A stretch of DNA of 64,000 bases from Clostridia bacterium (GTDB taxonomy: Bacteria; Bacillota; Clostridia; Christensenellales; CAG-917). The translations under genes and the position numbers were made by a program. The number at the start of each line of letters is the position of its first letter. The first letter of the stretch is position 1. The notes below the pieces were generated by a model that was not told the origin of the DNA, searched no databases, and saw only the letters and a list, made by a program, of their open reading frames with translations. The stretch is from NCBI GenBank assembly GCA_017553325.1, contig JAFZMH010000004.1:1-64000 (forward strand). The letters are read 5' to 3'. This document shows, piece by piece, positions 17,001 to 24,553 of the stretch.

Positions 17001-18043
17001 CAATTCGCATCAACGACGCAACGTCGGTCTACGGCGAGGAAGACGCCTCACTATCCGCAGTCATTACGAGCGGAAGCCTGGTCGGTGAAACAGACGTCAC
17101 TTCCGTTTTGACCCTCGTCAGAGAAAAGGGCGCGGACGTCGGCACGTACGAAATATACAGACAACTCAAAGATGACATCAATTACGACGTAAAGTGGACG
17201 GACGGCGTTTATACAATAACTCCAAGACCGATTACGGTTTCCGTTTCGGACGCGACAAGCGTGTACGGCGAAGCGCTCGCCAAACATACGCTCGCCTTAA
17301 CGCAAGGCGAAACAAAAGATTCGCTCGAAGACGTCATCGTCGTCTCCGAACCCGATTCTTTGGCGGCGGGCACGTACGAGATAACCGCTCGCGTAAAAAG
17401 CGCGTCGGGCAAAGAGCCGAATTACGACGCGACTTTCGTCTATACGCACGACGACCACTCAATCTACGTCATTGAAAAGAAGGACGCGTCAAGCGGAATT
17501 ACCGCGAACATCTCAAACGGCGCAAGCGTAATTCAAGGCACGGCGGTAAACTTCGAAACAAATATAGTCGGCGCAAAAATCGAAAAAACTATCACTTTGA
17601 ACGGACGAACCGTCGAAAACACCGACGCAGTCGGTGAGTATTCGATAACCGCTACCCTCGCGGACGACAACTTCTTTGGGAGTTTGACGATAACGTTCTC
17701 CACCTACGAAAACGTGCTCGGCAAAATCGAGGCTATTGCGGAATACGTCGCGACTTACAATCTTGCGAGCGCAAGCGACGAGGAAAGAATCGAGGCGTTG
17801 TTCTCCGCTCAGGCAATCTACGCGAATATGAGCGCGACGGACCTTATGCAGATAGAAGCGAACGACGACTACCAAACGGCTGTCAACGGCTTTATAACAT
17901 GCTGGAACGCCTTGCGAGAAGGCGCGGAGAAAGATATTGCCGTCGCTCAAAAGGCGTACGACAACACCCTCGCCGTCGTGCTTGCCGCGACGTCCGCCGC
18001 TACCCTGCTCGGGCTTGCGGTTGTGAAACTTATTTTGGGATGA
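14096..18043 (+). CDS. Large secreted surface protein with GLUG region and seven MBG (YGX-type) repeats
   Basis: This 1315-residue protein is probably exported and membrane-anchored. A basic N-terminus and hydrophobic stretch (about 13-35) look like a signal peptide ending near ACADG. Residues 50-290 contain GLUG-type beta-helix motifs (GTFDGGNHTIYNMS, GGIAGTSS, IGGLVGASG). Seven MBG-like Ig repeats of about 78 residues start near 571, 648, 727, 805, 885, 968 and 1045, each opening with a pattern like ITIDDKNSVYGE. The C-terminus has one hydrophobic segment (about 1290-1312) and no LPXTG. Four in-frame ATGs (14096, 14102, 14108, 14114) are possible starts. It is followed after 10 bp by a lipoprotein gene. 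Adhesion or matrix binding is inferred from the domains. Confidence 0.8.
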   Translation: MKMRMRMTKTGVKRFIVAVAVAAAIILLSGIFVGFDSKIACADGEIDVWDGSVETSWYTEHTSDPSFEISSAAQLAGLSQLSYDNELTFEGKTITLTRDIDLNGCKVFEIFENSKHKNAINFTDTAERNVWVPIRIFSGTFDGGNHTIYNMSVQDGAYAEGLGWDSGFIPMCSNGTVRNLGFANAIVSATRHAGVAVGTNDNGTIRNVTVENSQILLAQYCAGGIAGTSSSLIDCVVRGLTVNCELGGSQLIGGLVGASGPTANEPTSITLTRCEVYNFSIINAVSPTCVGLFAGNDGQDVSLTNCKANGWVGLASNSDFTVSGDESIVWQNVEQTTVNGNVVAGGGNNSYAYDATSCHGYPVVVTFVSAPYSVIIECTGADAPSYTLTGRTLSFSIPSTATDLTITAKMQQPASAEDHTYDVTATFDIGDNSGPDYTALDALLDDYMDAVEALGGNDLVATAQTLYANYLALLDGKTADELTHIASYLEDTNDYASAIVKRISSVSASTYGDTTVTATLEMIDGTTKAESATIASFTTQNSLSATVNSTQTYKQTEYVVSYVATNVQPKHITVTIDDKQSQYGDGVVALTHSVPALIEGEQNVNFITLEKAAGNAVGNYEITGEASHLGYSVDFTTGTYTIVPRQIKIVIHDLESEYGDNLSALGADLEDGYTFAYGDQMEDVIELLKVDGTAVSTYDISFNCINSNYSVTSDKLGVYTITPRAVKITIDDKNSVYGESDVPLTFSLDEGYETAYDEDVNSLVTLAREAGTGAKDYAVSIALYDPNYTVTATKNGVYTINKRPITIVIDSLTAEYGEENAPEPSAALKTGSTLATGDELTKILSLSKGTNKNVGVHTITCSDKSGNYEITLDSVATYTIKPKSISVKIDDKESYFGDSIAELTCSVKGEVELPYGDDVYDVVSLSTTSGENVGPFTITGAMKAGSEISGNYEVEFEEGTYTVLPRPISIRINDATSVYGEEDASLSAVITSGSLVGETDVTSVLTLVREKGADVGTYEIYRQLKDDINYDVKWTDGVYTITPRPITVSVSDATSVYGEALAKHTLALTQGETKDSLEDVIVVSEPDSLAAGTYEITARVKSASGKEPNYDATFVYTHDDHSIYVIEKKDASSGITANISNGASVIQGTAVNFETNIVGAKIEKTITLNGRTVENTDAVGEYSITATLADDNFFGSLTITFSTYENVLGKIEAIAEYVATYNLASASDEERIEALFSAQAIYANMSATDLMQIEANDDYQTAVNGFITCWNALREGAEKDIAVAQKAYDNTLAVVLAATSAATLLGLAVVKLILG

Positions 18044-18053
18044 GGAGGAGACT

Positions 18054-18869
18054 ATGAAACGCACAAACGATAAAAAAGCGTTGAATATGAGAAAACTCGT
18101 TTTGGCTCTCGTATGCTTGCTCCTCGTCGCAATTCTTTCGACGACGCTCTTTGCTTGTTCAAAGAACAAGTCTCCCGCAAGCGATAATAGCGACAGCGCG
18201 GTTGAACAACCAAGCGGACAACAGACCGACGCAAATCAAGGAGATAATTCCGGTGGCGACGTAAACGCAGGCGATAACGGAAATACGGGCGACAACACGA
18301 ATACGAACGATAACCCCGGCGACGATCCAAGCGGAAACGAGCCCTCTCAAAAGAGCGCGTTGCAAGTCTTTGCCGAACTGCTTGAAAACATCAGCAGTCA
18401 AAACGCCAAGACGACGATGACCGTCTCCTTGGGCGGTAGGACTTTGAGCCAAAGAACGCTTGAATTTTCAAGAAGTGCAAACGGCGGCAGCGTAAAGACG
18501 ACCACCCTTTCGCTCGACGTGGCAAACGCGAAGAACCCGTACAAAACCGAGGAGAGCGTCCAAACTCTCGACAAAGCCGAGTTCGAAAACGCGTTCCCTC
18601 TAGTCGGACATTTCGCAAACGAAGAGTTGTTTAAGGACGGAAACTATCGCTTGACAACAGTGACAGGGCAATCTACCCTCGCGTTTACGCTTGTCAAAAC
18701 AGACGCACAGTCCGCGTTTAAATTGACCGCGCAAGAGGCGGGAAGTATCGCGACGGACATAAGCGTCACGATAGTCGCGGCGGAAACCGCGCCTTCCTCC
18801 TTGGTCGCTACGTACAAGAGCACAAGCGGAAATACGGTTGAAATCAAGGTCGAATATTTGAACGCATAA
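18054..18869 (+). CDS. Secreted lipoprotein with low-complexity linker
   Basis: This 271-residue protein has a signal peptide with lipobox LFAC (Cys near residue 35). A Ser/Asn/Gly/Asp-rich linker (about 40-98) follows, then a globular domain of about 170 residues (LQVFAELLENISSQNAKTTM...) that I do not recognise. The strong GGAGGAG before the ATG and the 10-bp spacing from the 1315-residue surface protein show they form a two-gene operon. The long disordered linker suggests the domain is held away from the membrane, perhaps interacting with its partner. Function unknown. Confidence 0.75.
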   Translation: MKRTNDKKALNMRKLVLALVCLLLVAILSTTLFACSKNKSPASDNSDSAVEQPSGQQTDANQGDNSGGDVNAGDNGNTGDNTNTNDNPGDDPSGNEPSQKSALQVFAELLENISSQNAKTTMTVSLGGRTLSQRTLEFSRSANGGSVKTTTLSLDVANAKNPYKTEESVQTLDKAEFENAFPLVGHFANEELFKDGNYRLTTVTGQSTLAFTLVKTDAQSAFKLTAQEAGSIATDISVTIVAAETAPSSLVATYKSTSGNTVEIKVEYLNA

Positions 18870-18887
18870 AAGTTGAAATAAAAAATT

Positions 18888-18915
18888 AAAGCGTGACATA
18901 GTCACGCTTTTTTTA
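18888..18915. terminator. Bidirectional terminator
   Basis: AAAGCGTGAC pairs with GTCACGCTTT around ATA, with T-rich or A-rich sequence on both sides. It separates the lipoprotein gene (plus) from cdd (minus). Confidence 0.85.
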
Positions 18916-18929
18916 TTGCGTTTCGGCGT

Positions 18930-19334
18930 TTAGCGCAAATTGGTTTTTGAAAACGCAAGCGGAAGAATTTGTTCGAGCGCGTACACGTCGTACTTTTGAG
19001 GAGTGCCGAGCACGACTTTGAAATCTTCGTCGCAAAACTCCGCCATAACCTGACGACACACTCCGCAGGGCGCGCAGGACGTAGAGAGTTCCCCCTCTTT
19101 CCCGCCGACGATTGCGATTGCTTCAAATTCTTTGACGCCCTCGCTCACCGCCTTGAAAAACGCCGTGCGCTCCGCGCATACGGTTGCAGAATACGAGGCG
19201 TTTTCGATGTTGCATCCGAGATACACCTTGCCGTTTTTTGCGAGCAAGGCGGCTCCGACTTTGAATTTTGAATAAGGTGCATAAGCGTTTTCTCTCGCCT
19301 GCATAGCCGTTTCAATCAATTTTGAACACTCCAT
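18930..19334 (-). CDS. cdd: Cytidine deaminase
   Basis: The 134-residue enzyme deaminates cytidine and deoxycytidine to uridine and deoxyuridine. The zinc site is plain: CAERTA (Cys ligand and catalytic Glu) and SCAPCGVCRQ (two Cys ligands). The N-terminal substrate motif AYAPYSKFKVGAAL and GCNIENASYSAT are present. Size fits the homotetrameric type. It is the last gene of the minus-strand nucleoside-salvage operon, 14 bp after deoB, and passes pyrimidine nucleosides to the phosphorylase encoded upstream. Confidence 0.96.
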   Translation of the reverse strand: MECSKLIETAMQARENAYAPYSKFKVGAALLAKNGKVYLGCNIENASYSATVCAERTAFFKAVSEGVKEFEAIAIVGGKEGELSTSCAPCGVCRQVMAEFCDEDFKVVLGTPQKYDVYALEQILPLAFSKTNLR

Positions 19335-19348
19335 AATTCACCCCATAT

Positions 19349-20509
19349 CTATTTTTTGATTGCGGTTAAAAAGCTTTCGCCCGCCGTATTTTCCTTGTCC
19401 ACGCCGAGATATTCGAGCACCGTTGCGGATATATCCGCAAACGACGTCCTCGTGCCAAGATTGACGCCCGCCCTTATAGGCTTTCCGTAGACGAGCATAG
19501 GCACGTATTCGCGGGAGTGGTCCGTGGACGGCGTAGATGGGTCGCAACCGTGGTCGGCGGTTATGACGAGCACGTCCTCATCTCGCATATTCTTCAAAAA
19601 CTCGGCGAGTTGCCCGTCGAATTCCGTCATCGCGGACGCATAACCGACGACGTCGTTTCTGTGCCCGTACTTCATATCGAAATCGACGAGGTTGACGAAG
19701 CACAAGCCCTCAAAATCTCGCTTCTCCATATCGAGCGTCACTTGCATCCCGTGATTGTTGCACGTCGTCCTGTTGACCTCTTGCACGCTCTTCCCCGCAA
19801 AAATGTCGTATATCTTGCCGACGGAAAGCGTGGCAAGTCCGTTCTTCTTCAAGACGTCGAGCATGGTCTGCCCCTGCGGTTCGAGGGAAAAGTCGTGGCG
19901 ATTTGCCGTCCTCGTAAACGGATATTCTCCCGTGAACGGACGCGCGATAACTCTGCCTACCGCGTGTTCGCCGACGAGTATGCCCCTTGCAATCTCGCAG
20001 TAGCGATACAGTTCCTCGACGGGGACGACGTCCTCGTGCGCGGCGATTTGAAACACGCTGTCCGCCGACGTATACACGATGAGCGCGCCTGTTCTTATGC
20101 TCTCCTCGCCGTAGTCCTTGATGACTTCCGTGCCGGAATACGGCTTGTTGCAGAGGGCTTTTCTGCCCGTCTTGCGCTCGAATTCCTCGATGATTTCCTT
20201 TGGGAACCCGTTTGGATATACGGGGAGCGGTTTGGTTGACACGAGTCCTGCAATCTCCCAGTGCCCTATCGTCGTATCCTTGCCCGCGGATTTCTCCGTC
20301 AAGCGCGCGTAAGAAGCAAGCGGACTTGCTACTCCGCCTCCCACGGTGTCGATGTTGAACAGCCCGAGTCTTTTGAGATTCGGGCAATCAAAATGCGAGT
20401 CGTACCTTATCGCCGCGAGAGTGTTGCTACCCTCGTCGTGCCAAAGATGCGCGTCGGGCATTTCGCCTATGCCGAGGCTGTCGAGTACGATGATAAAAAC
20501 TCTTTTCAT
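19349..20509 (-). CDS. deoB: Phosphopentomutase
   Basis: DeoB converts (deoxy)ribose 1-phosphate, released by nucleoside phosphorylases, to the 5-phosphate. The 386-residue protein shows alkaline-phosphatase-superfamily metal motifs: VLDSLGIGEMPDA at the N-terminus, KDTTIGHWEIAG around the catalytic Thr, and NLVDFDMKYGHRND plus VITADHGCDPSTPSTDHSREY near the C-terminus. Length is normal. It starts one base after deoD, with its ribosome-binding site inside deoD, so the two are translationally linked. Confidence 0.96.
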   Translation of the reverse strand: MKRVFIIVLDSLGIGEMPDAHLWHDEGSNTLAAIRYDSHFDCPNLKRLGLFNIDTVGGGVASPLASYARLTEKSAGKDTTIGHWEIAGLVSTKPLPVYPNGFPKEIIEEFERKTGRKALCNKPYSGTEVIKDYGEESIRTGALIVYTSADSVFQIAAHEDVVPVEELYRYCEIARGILVGEHAVGRVIARPFTGEYPFTRTANRHDFSLEPQGQTMLDVLKKNGLATLSVGKIYDIFAGKSVQEVNRTTCNNHGMQVTLDMEKRDFEGLCFVNLVDFDMKYGHRNDVVGYASAMTEFDGQLAEFLKNMRDEDVLVITADHGCDPSTPSTDHSREYVPMLVYGKPIRAGVNLGTRTSFADISATVLEYLGVDKENTAGESFLTAIKK

Positions 20510-20510
20510 C

Positions 20511-21218
20511 TTAGGCTAGTTCCAGCGCGATTTTCATCATCGCGGTAAAAGATTTTTCACGGTCTTCCGCAGACACATTCTCCTCCGGATAGACGAAACT
20601 GTCGCTGACCGTGCAAATTGTGAGCGCCTTTTTGCCCGCGCGGGCGGCGTTCATATAGAGCGCGGCGGTTTCCATCTCCACGCCGAGCACTCCCATCTTT
20701 GTCCAAGCGTCGACTTGATTTTCCTCGCCGTAAAACATATCGCTCGTGAGTATGTTGCCCACCTTAAAGTTCACACCTGCCTCTTTGCAGAGTTCCGCCG
20801 CGCGCCTTGCAAGGTCAAAATCAGCAAGCGGACAGAATGTGCCCGGGAGTCTATATTGGCTTGCAAAATTGCCGTTGGTGCAAGCTCCCATAGCGATGAT
20901 TATGTCTCTTGCGTGCAAATCTTTGTCAAACGCCCCGCAGGATCCAACGCGAATTATCGTTTTGACGCCGTAAAAATTGAAAAGTTCATAGGAATAGATC
21001 CCAATGGACGGTTGTCCCATTCCCGACGCCATAACGGACACACGCTTGCCGTGATACGTCCCCGTGTAGCCTTGAACCCCGCGCACGTTGTTGACAAGCA
21101 CCGGGTTTTCAAGGAATGTCTCCGCAATAAACTTTGAACGCAGCGGATCGCCAGGCATGAGCACGGTATCGGCAAAATCGCCGAGTTTTGCTTGTATGTG
21201 AGGGGTTGGAACTGACAT
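20511..21218 (-). CDS. deoD: Purine-nucleoside phosphorylase, DeoD type
   Basis: This 235-residue protein is a hexameric-type PNP that phosphorolyses purine (deoxy)nucleosides. It begins SVPTPHIQAKLGDFADTVLMPGDPLR and carries RVGSCGAF (phosphate site), GVEMETAALY and the catalytic TVSDSF segment. The ATG at 21218 has AAAGGAG upstream; an earlier in-frame start would sit in a TTGCAAAAC/GTTTTGCAA hairpin (21231-21251) in the gap after deoC. It releases the purine base for salvage and ribose 1-phosphate for DeoB. Confidence 0.96.
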   Translation of the reverse strand: MSVPTPHIQAKLGDFADTVLMPGDPLRSKFIAETFLENPVLVNNVRGVQGYTGTYHGKRVSVMASGMGQPSIGIYSYELFNFYGVKTIIRVGSCGAFDKDLHARDIIIAMGACTNGNFASQYRLPGTFCPLADFDLARRAAELCKEAGVNFKVGNILTSDMFYGEENQVDAWTKMGVLGVEMETAALYMNAARAGKKALTICTVSDSFVYPEENVSAEDREKSFTAMMKIALELA

Positions 21219-21260
21219 ATATTTCTCCTTTTGCAAAACAAAGTTTTGCAATCCAATATT

Positions 21261-21920
21261 TTATTTGTTTTCTTGCGCTTTTACGATTTTGACTATTCTG
21301 CTTGTACCGAGTCTCGACGCGCCGAGTTCGACGAATCTTTCTGCGTCTTCAACGGACGATATTCCGCCCGCGGCTTTAATCTTGACGCTCTCGCCTACGT
21401 TCTTTGAAAACAGTTCTACGTCGTGGAAGGTCGCGCCTGCCGACGAAAACCCCGTCGAGGTCTTTATGTAGTCCGCGCCGGACGAGGTGACGATTTCGCA
21501 CATTTTGATTTTTTCTTCGTCCGTCAAGAGACAGGTCTCGATTATCACTTTCAGCACCTTGTCTCCGCACACCGACTTTATCTTTCTTATTTCCTGCTCG
21601 ACGAAGGAATAATCGCCTGCTTTGAGTTCGCCGATATTGACGACCATATCGATCTCGTCCGCGCCGTTCTCGATTGCGTCTTTTGCTTCGAAAACCTTGA
21701 CCGCCGTCGTGTTGTAGCCGTTTGGAAAACCTATCACCGTGCAGATTGCAAGGCGGTTGCCGACGTACTCCTTCGCGCGCTTGACAAAGGACGGAGGAAT
21801 GCAGACGGAAGCGGTTTTATACTTGATTCCGTCGTCGCAAATCGCTCTTATATCCTCCCATGTCGCCGTCTGAGAAAGAAGCGTGTGGTCACACTTTGAA
21901 AGTATCTCTTTTGTTGTCAT
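21261..21920 (-). CDS. deoC: Deoxyribose-phosphate aldolase
   Basis: DeoC cleaves 2-deoxyribose 5-phosphate to glyceraldehyde 3-phosphate and acetaldehyde, feeding nucleoside carbon to glycolysis. The 219-residue TIM barrel shows DHTLL near the start, [26 protein letters not shown], the second lysine in KVIIETCLL, and the Schiff-base lysine in [14 protein letters not shown], followed by IKAAGGI. An AGGTGAT sequence precedes the ATG. It lies 15 bp after pdp. Confidence 0.96.
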   Translation of the reverse strand: MTTKEILSKCDHTLLSQTATWEDIRAICDDGIKYKTASVCIPPSFVKRAKEYVGNRLAICTVIGFPNGYNTTAVKVFEAKDAIENGADEIDMVVNIGELKAGDYSFVEQEIRKIKSVCGDKVLKVIIETCLLTDEEKIKMCEIVTSSGADYIKTSTGFSSAGATFHDVELFSKNVGESVKIKAAGGISSVEDAERFVELGASRLGTSRIVKIVKAQENK

Positions 21921-21935
21921 AAATCACCTGCTAAT

Positions 21936-23237
21936 TCAATCTATTCGGGCAAAAATGATCGGACGTTTTTTTGGTTTGGAGTCCAAAATCATCGTTGAGC
22001 GCCAAGACACGCTTTCCGCCTCGACAAACGAGGTTTCTTTTGAGGAATACAAAACCGCAATCACGTCGCCTTCGTTCACAAAGTCGCCCGTCTTCTTTTT
22101 GAGAATTATTCCTGCGGAATAATCTATTTCATCCTCTTTGGCGTTTCTGCCTGCGCCAAGAAGCAAACTTGCTCTCCCATAGCCTTCCGTGTCCACCGCG
22201 CTTATATAGCCGCTCTTAGGCGCTTTAAGTTCAAACTCAAACTTTGCCTTTGCAAATTTTGACGTGTCGTAGATCACGCTCTCGTCTCCGCCATGAGCTT
22301 TGACCATTTTGGCAAACGTACGAAGTGCCGAGCCGTCCGAGAGTGCCTTTTCGCATGCGGTTCTGCATTGCTCACGCGTACCTTGTCCGGCAAGCGCAAG
22401 CATATTTGACGCCAACTCCAAACAGAGCATTGTCAAGTCCTTCGGGCCATTTCCATTCAACGTCTCGATTGCCTCGATGACTTCGAGCGAGTTGCCTATT
22501 GCGTTGCCGAGAGGTCTGTCCATATCCGTGATGAGCGCAAGCATCTTCTTCCCCGCTCGCTTGCCGATATCCACCATCGCGCTCGCGAGTTTTTTGCTGT
22601 CTCCAAGCGTCTTTGCAAAAGCGCCGCTCCCCGTCTTGACATCGAGCACAATACAATCGTCGTCCGCTGCAAGTTTCTTGCCCATAATGCTGGACACGAT
22701 AAGGGGCAAACTGTCCACCGTGGCCGTCACGTCACGAAGCGCGTACAACTTTTTGTCAGCGGGAGCAAGTTCCTGACTCTGTCCGACGATTGAGACGCCG
22801 ACCTCGTTGACGATTCTCACAAACTCTTTTGTGTCGAGAGAGGTTTTGAAACCGGGAATAGATTCCAACTTGTCAATCGTTCCACCCGTATGTCCAAGAC
22901 CTCTTCCGCTCATCTTTGCGACCTTTACGCCGAGCGTGGCGACGAGCGGAGCGACGATAAGGCTCGTCTTGTCACCAACGCCACCCGTAGAGTGTTTGTC
23001 CACTCGCACGCCGTCTATTGCGGAAAAATCGAGTCGAACGCCCGAATCTCTCACGGCAAAAGTGAGATCCGCCGTCTCACGCGGTGTCATGCCTTTCAAA
23101 TATATCGCCATAAGAAGCGCGGACGCTTGGTAGTCGGGGATTTCGCCCAACGCGTAGTTTTGGACGAAGAACCTGATTTCCTCTGTCGACAGTTCTTCGC
23201 CGTCGCGCTTTTTGCGGATAATATCAAACATTCTCAT
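21936..23237 (-). CDS. pdp: Pyrimidine-nucleoside (thymidine) phosphorylase
   Basis: This 433-residue enzyme phosphorolyses thymidine, deoxyuridine and probably uridine. It matches the Bacillus Pdp pattern: MRMFDIIRKKRDGEELSTEEIRFF, KHSTGGVGDKTSLIVAPLVA (phosphate site), KMSGRGLGHTGGTIDKLESIPGF, and DVKTGSGAF. The C-terminal lobe ends in a barrel-sandwich-like domain (DYSAGIILKKKTGDFVNEGD). The ATG at 23237 is chosen because homology starts there; a longer in-frame extension reaches into the bmpA-like gene and is spurious. It is the first gene of the salvage operon, behind its own promoter. Confidence 0.93.
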   Translation of the reverse strand: MRMFDIIRKKRDGEELSTEEIRFFVQNYALGEIPDYQASALLMAIYLKGMTPRETADLTFAVRDSGVRLDFSAIDGVRVDKHSTGGVGDKTSLIVAPLVATLGVKVAKMSGRGLGHTGGTIDKLESIPGFKTSLDTKEFVRIVNEVGVSIVGQSQELAPADKKLYALRDVTATVDSLPLIVSSIMGKKLAADDDCIVLDVKTGSGAFAKTLGDSKKLASAMVDIGKRAGKKMLALITDMDRPLGNAIGNSLEVIEAIETLNGNGPKDLTMLCLELASNMLALAGQGTREQCRTACEKALSDGSALRTFAKMVKAHGGDESVIYDTSKFAKAKFEFELKAPKSGYISAVDTEGYGRASLLLGAGRNAKEDEIDYSAGIILKKKTGDFVNEGDVIAVLYSSKETSFVEAESVSWRSTMILDSKPKKRPIIFARID

Positions 23238-23292
23238 AAGAGCCCCCGTCGCGGCGAATAGGTTTTGCCATTCCCGCATATCGTTCACTTCT

Positions 23293-23320
23293 ATTATACA
23301 CCGTTTATTCAAAAAATAAA
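23293..23320 (-). promoter_or_regulatory. Promoter of the pdp-deoC-deoD-deoB-cdd operon
   Basis: On the minus strand TTTATT (23315-23320) and a perfect TATAAT (23293-23298) are 16 bp apart, about 50 bp before the pdp ATG and just after the terminator of the upstream lipoprotein gene. Confidence 0.55.
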
Positions 23321-23326
23321 GAGTAA

Positions 23327-23352
23327 AAAAGCGCACAAGTTTGTGCGCTTTT
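23327..23352 (-). terminator. Terminator of the BMP-family lipoprotein gene
   Basis: An 11-bp stem, AAAAGCGCACA with TGTGCGCTTTT, ends in a run of T on the minus strand, two bases after the stop codon. Confidence 0.85.
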
Positions 23353-23353
23353 A

Positions 23354-24508
23354 TCAAATCTCGACGTTGACTACGACGTATGAACCGTATTCTGCGTTCA
23401 GGTCCGCAACTCTTTCGTTCCACCAAATCACGTCGTTGCAATCTTCCGGAACGTTTGAGAGAGGATTGAAAGTGCCTGCCTTCATGCTGTCGTACATATC
23501 GTAATACTCGGCGACAGTATAGGTGTTGAATCTCCACGGATTGTCAGGAATGCCCGTAGCGTTTTCGTTTGCGCCGAGGTTGGACGTCTTGTTGGCGAGT
23601 TTCGCATCCCATTCGCCGCCGTAGTAGAGCGCGAGCACGTGCTTGACCGCCTCGTCCAGTCTCTTGATTGCGGAAGTGATGATTCTGTCGGAGCGACTCG
23701 ACTGGTCGACGTCGACGCCGATTATGTGCTTTTCGTTCGTATAACCTTCTTCACCCTCGACGGAGAACTCTTCCGCCGCTTCGATGACGGATTTCAACAT
23801 ATCCCCGCCGCAGGAGAATATGACTTCTACTCCTTCGGAATACCAGTTCGTCATCTGCGCTTTTAGTTCTGCGGAATCATTGAAATTCTCTCCGTACTTA
23901 AAACTGATTTTGACGAATACGTTGCGCTTCCCCGACGTCGCCGCAATTATGCCTTGAACGTAGCCGTAGGCAAATCTGTTGCAGGCGGCATAGGTGCCTC
24001 CGCCTCCAAACGTTCCGCCCAAATTATCAAAGCCTTCCTTCGCGACGGAATAACCGGCGATAAACCCAGATTCTTCCTCTTTAAAACTGATTGCGGTGAC
24101 GTTTTGAAGGTCGTCAATCGCGGTCCCGTCCACGTACACGAATTTTACGGAAGGATTCTCCTTTGCGACTTTTTTTATCGCTTCCTTTTGCAAATCTCCG
24201 GGCGCGACTATGATTTTAGCCCCGTCCGCAATCGCTTTGCGCATAGCCTCTTCGCGACCGGAATTCGTCACGGTGCCGTCGCTGTCCACATTCGGATGAT
24301 AATAAGCATATCTAAGCCCGTGCTCCTCAGCATAGGACTTTACGCCCTCGTAGGTGTTTTGATTGAACCCGCCGTCGTTAAGGTCGCCGATGTCGGTGAC
24401 GATGGCGATCAAGTCTTTATCGCTCGACTTGTTGCACGACGCAAGCGCGACGGCGCAAGAGGTGACGAGAGCCACGCATAAAATAAAAGCTATGATTTTC
24501 TTTTGCAT
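23354..24508 (-). CDS. BMP-family (BmpA/Med) nucleoside-binding lipoprotein
   Basis: This 384-residue protein is an ABC-type substrate-binding lipoprotein. The signal peptide ends in lipobox LASC (Cys near 25). It continues LIAIVTDIGDLNDGGFNQ, the family signature, and later has VAPGDLQKEAIKK, AISFKEEESGFIAGYSV and HIIGVDVDQSSR. Characterised homologues (PnrA, BmpA) bind nucleosides, which fits the adjacent salvage operon. The ATG at 24508 follows TGGAGAA. Matching ABC permease and ATPase genes (yufO/P/Q type) are not in the window, so they must lie elsewhere or the protein acts with another transporter. One transcription unit with the upstream lipoprotein is possible, separated by a weak hairpin. 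Confidence 0.9.
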   Translation of the reverse strand: MQKKIIAFILCVALVTSCAVALASCNKSSDKDLIAIVTDIGDLNDGGFNQNTYEGVKSYAEEHGLRYAYYHPNVDSDGTVTNSGREEAMRKAIADGAKIIVAPGDLQKEAIKKVAKENPSVKFVYVDGTAIDDLQNVTAISFKEEESGFIAGYSVAKEGFDNLGGTFGGGGTYAACNRFAYGYVQGIIAATSGKRNVFVKISFKYGENFNDSAELKAQMTNWYSEGVEVIFSCGGDMLKSVIEAAEEFSVEGEEGYTNEKHIIGVDVDQSSRSDRIITSAIKRLDEAVKHVLALYYGGEWDAKLANKTSNLGANENATGIPDNPWRFNTYTVAEYYDMYDSMKAGTFNPLSNVPEDCNDVIWWNERVADLNAEYGSYVVVNVEI

Positions 24509-24516
24509 ATTTTTCT

Positions 24517-24540
24517 CCAAAAACGCACTCAAAGGAGTGC
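24517..24540 (-). terminator. Weak terminator or attenuator upstream of the BMP-family gene
   Basis: GCACTC and GAGTGC form a 6-bp stem with a four-base loop, followed on the minus strand by GTTTTT. It lies between the two lipoprotein genes, just before the second one's ribosome-binding site, so it may reduce rather than stop read-through. Confidence 0.5.
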
Positions 24541-24553
24541 TCTTTCAAAATCG

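Noticed and set aside
21936-23537. A longer pyrimidine phosphorylase starting at 23537
   Set aside because: The extra 100 residues overlap the BMP-family gene and its terminator and do not resemble the enzyme; homology starts at 23237.
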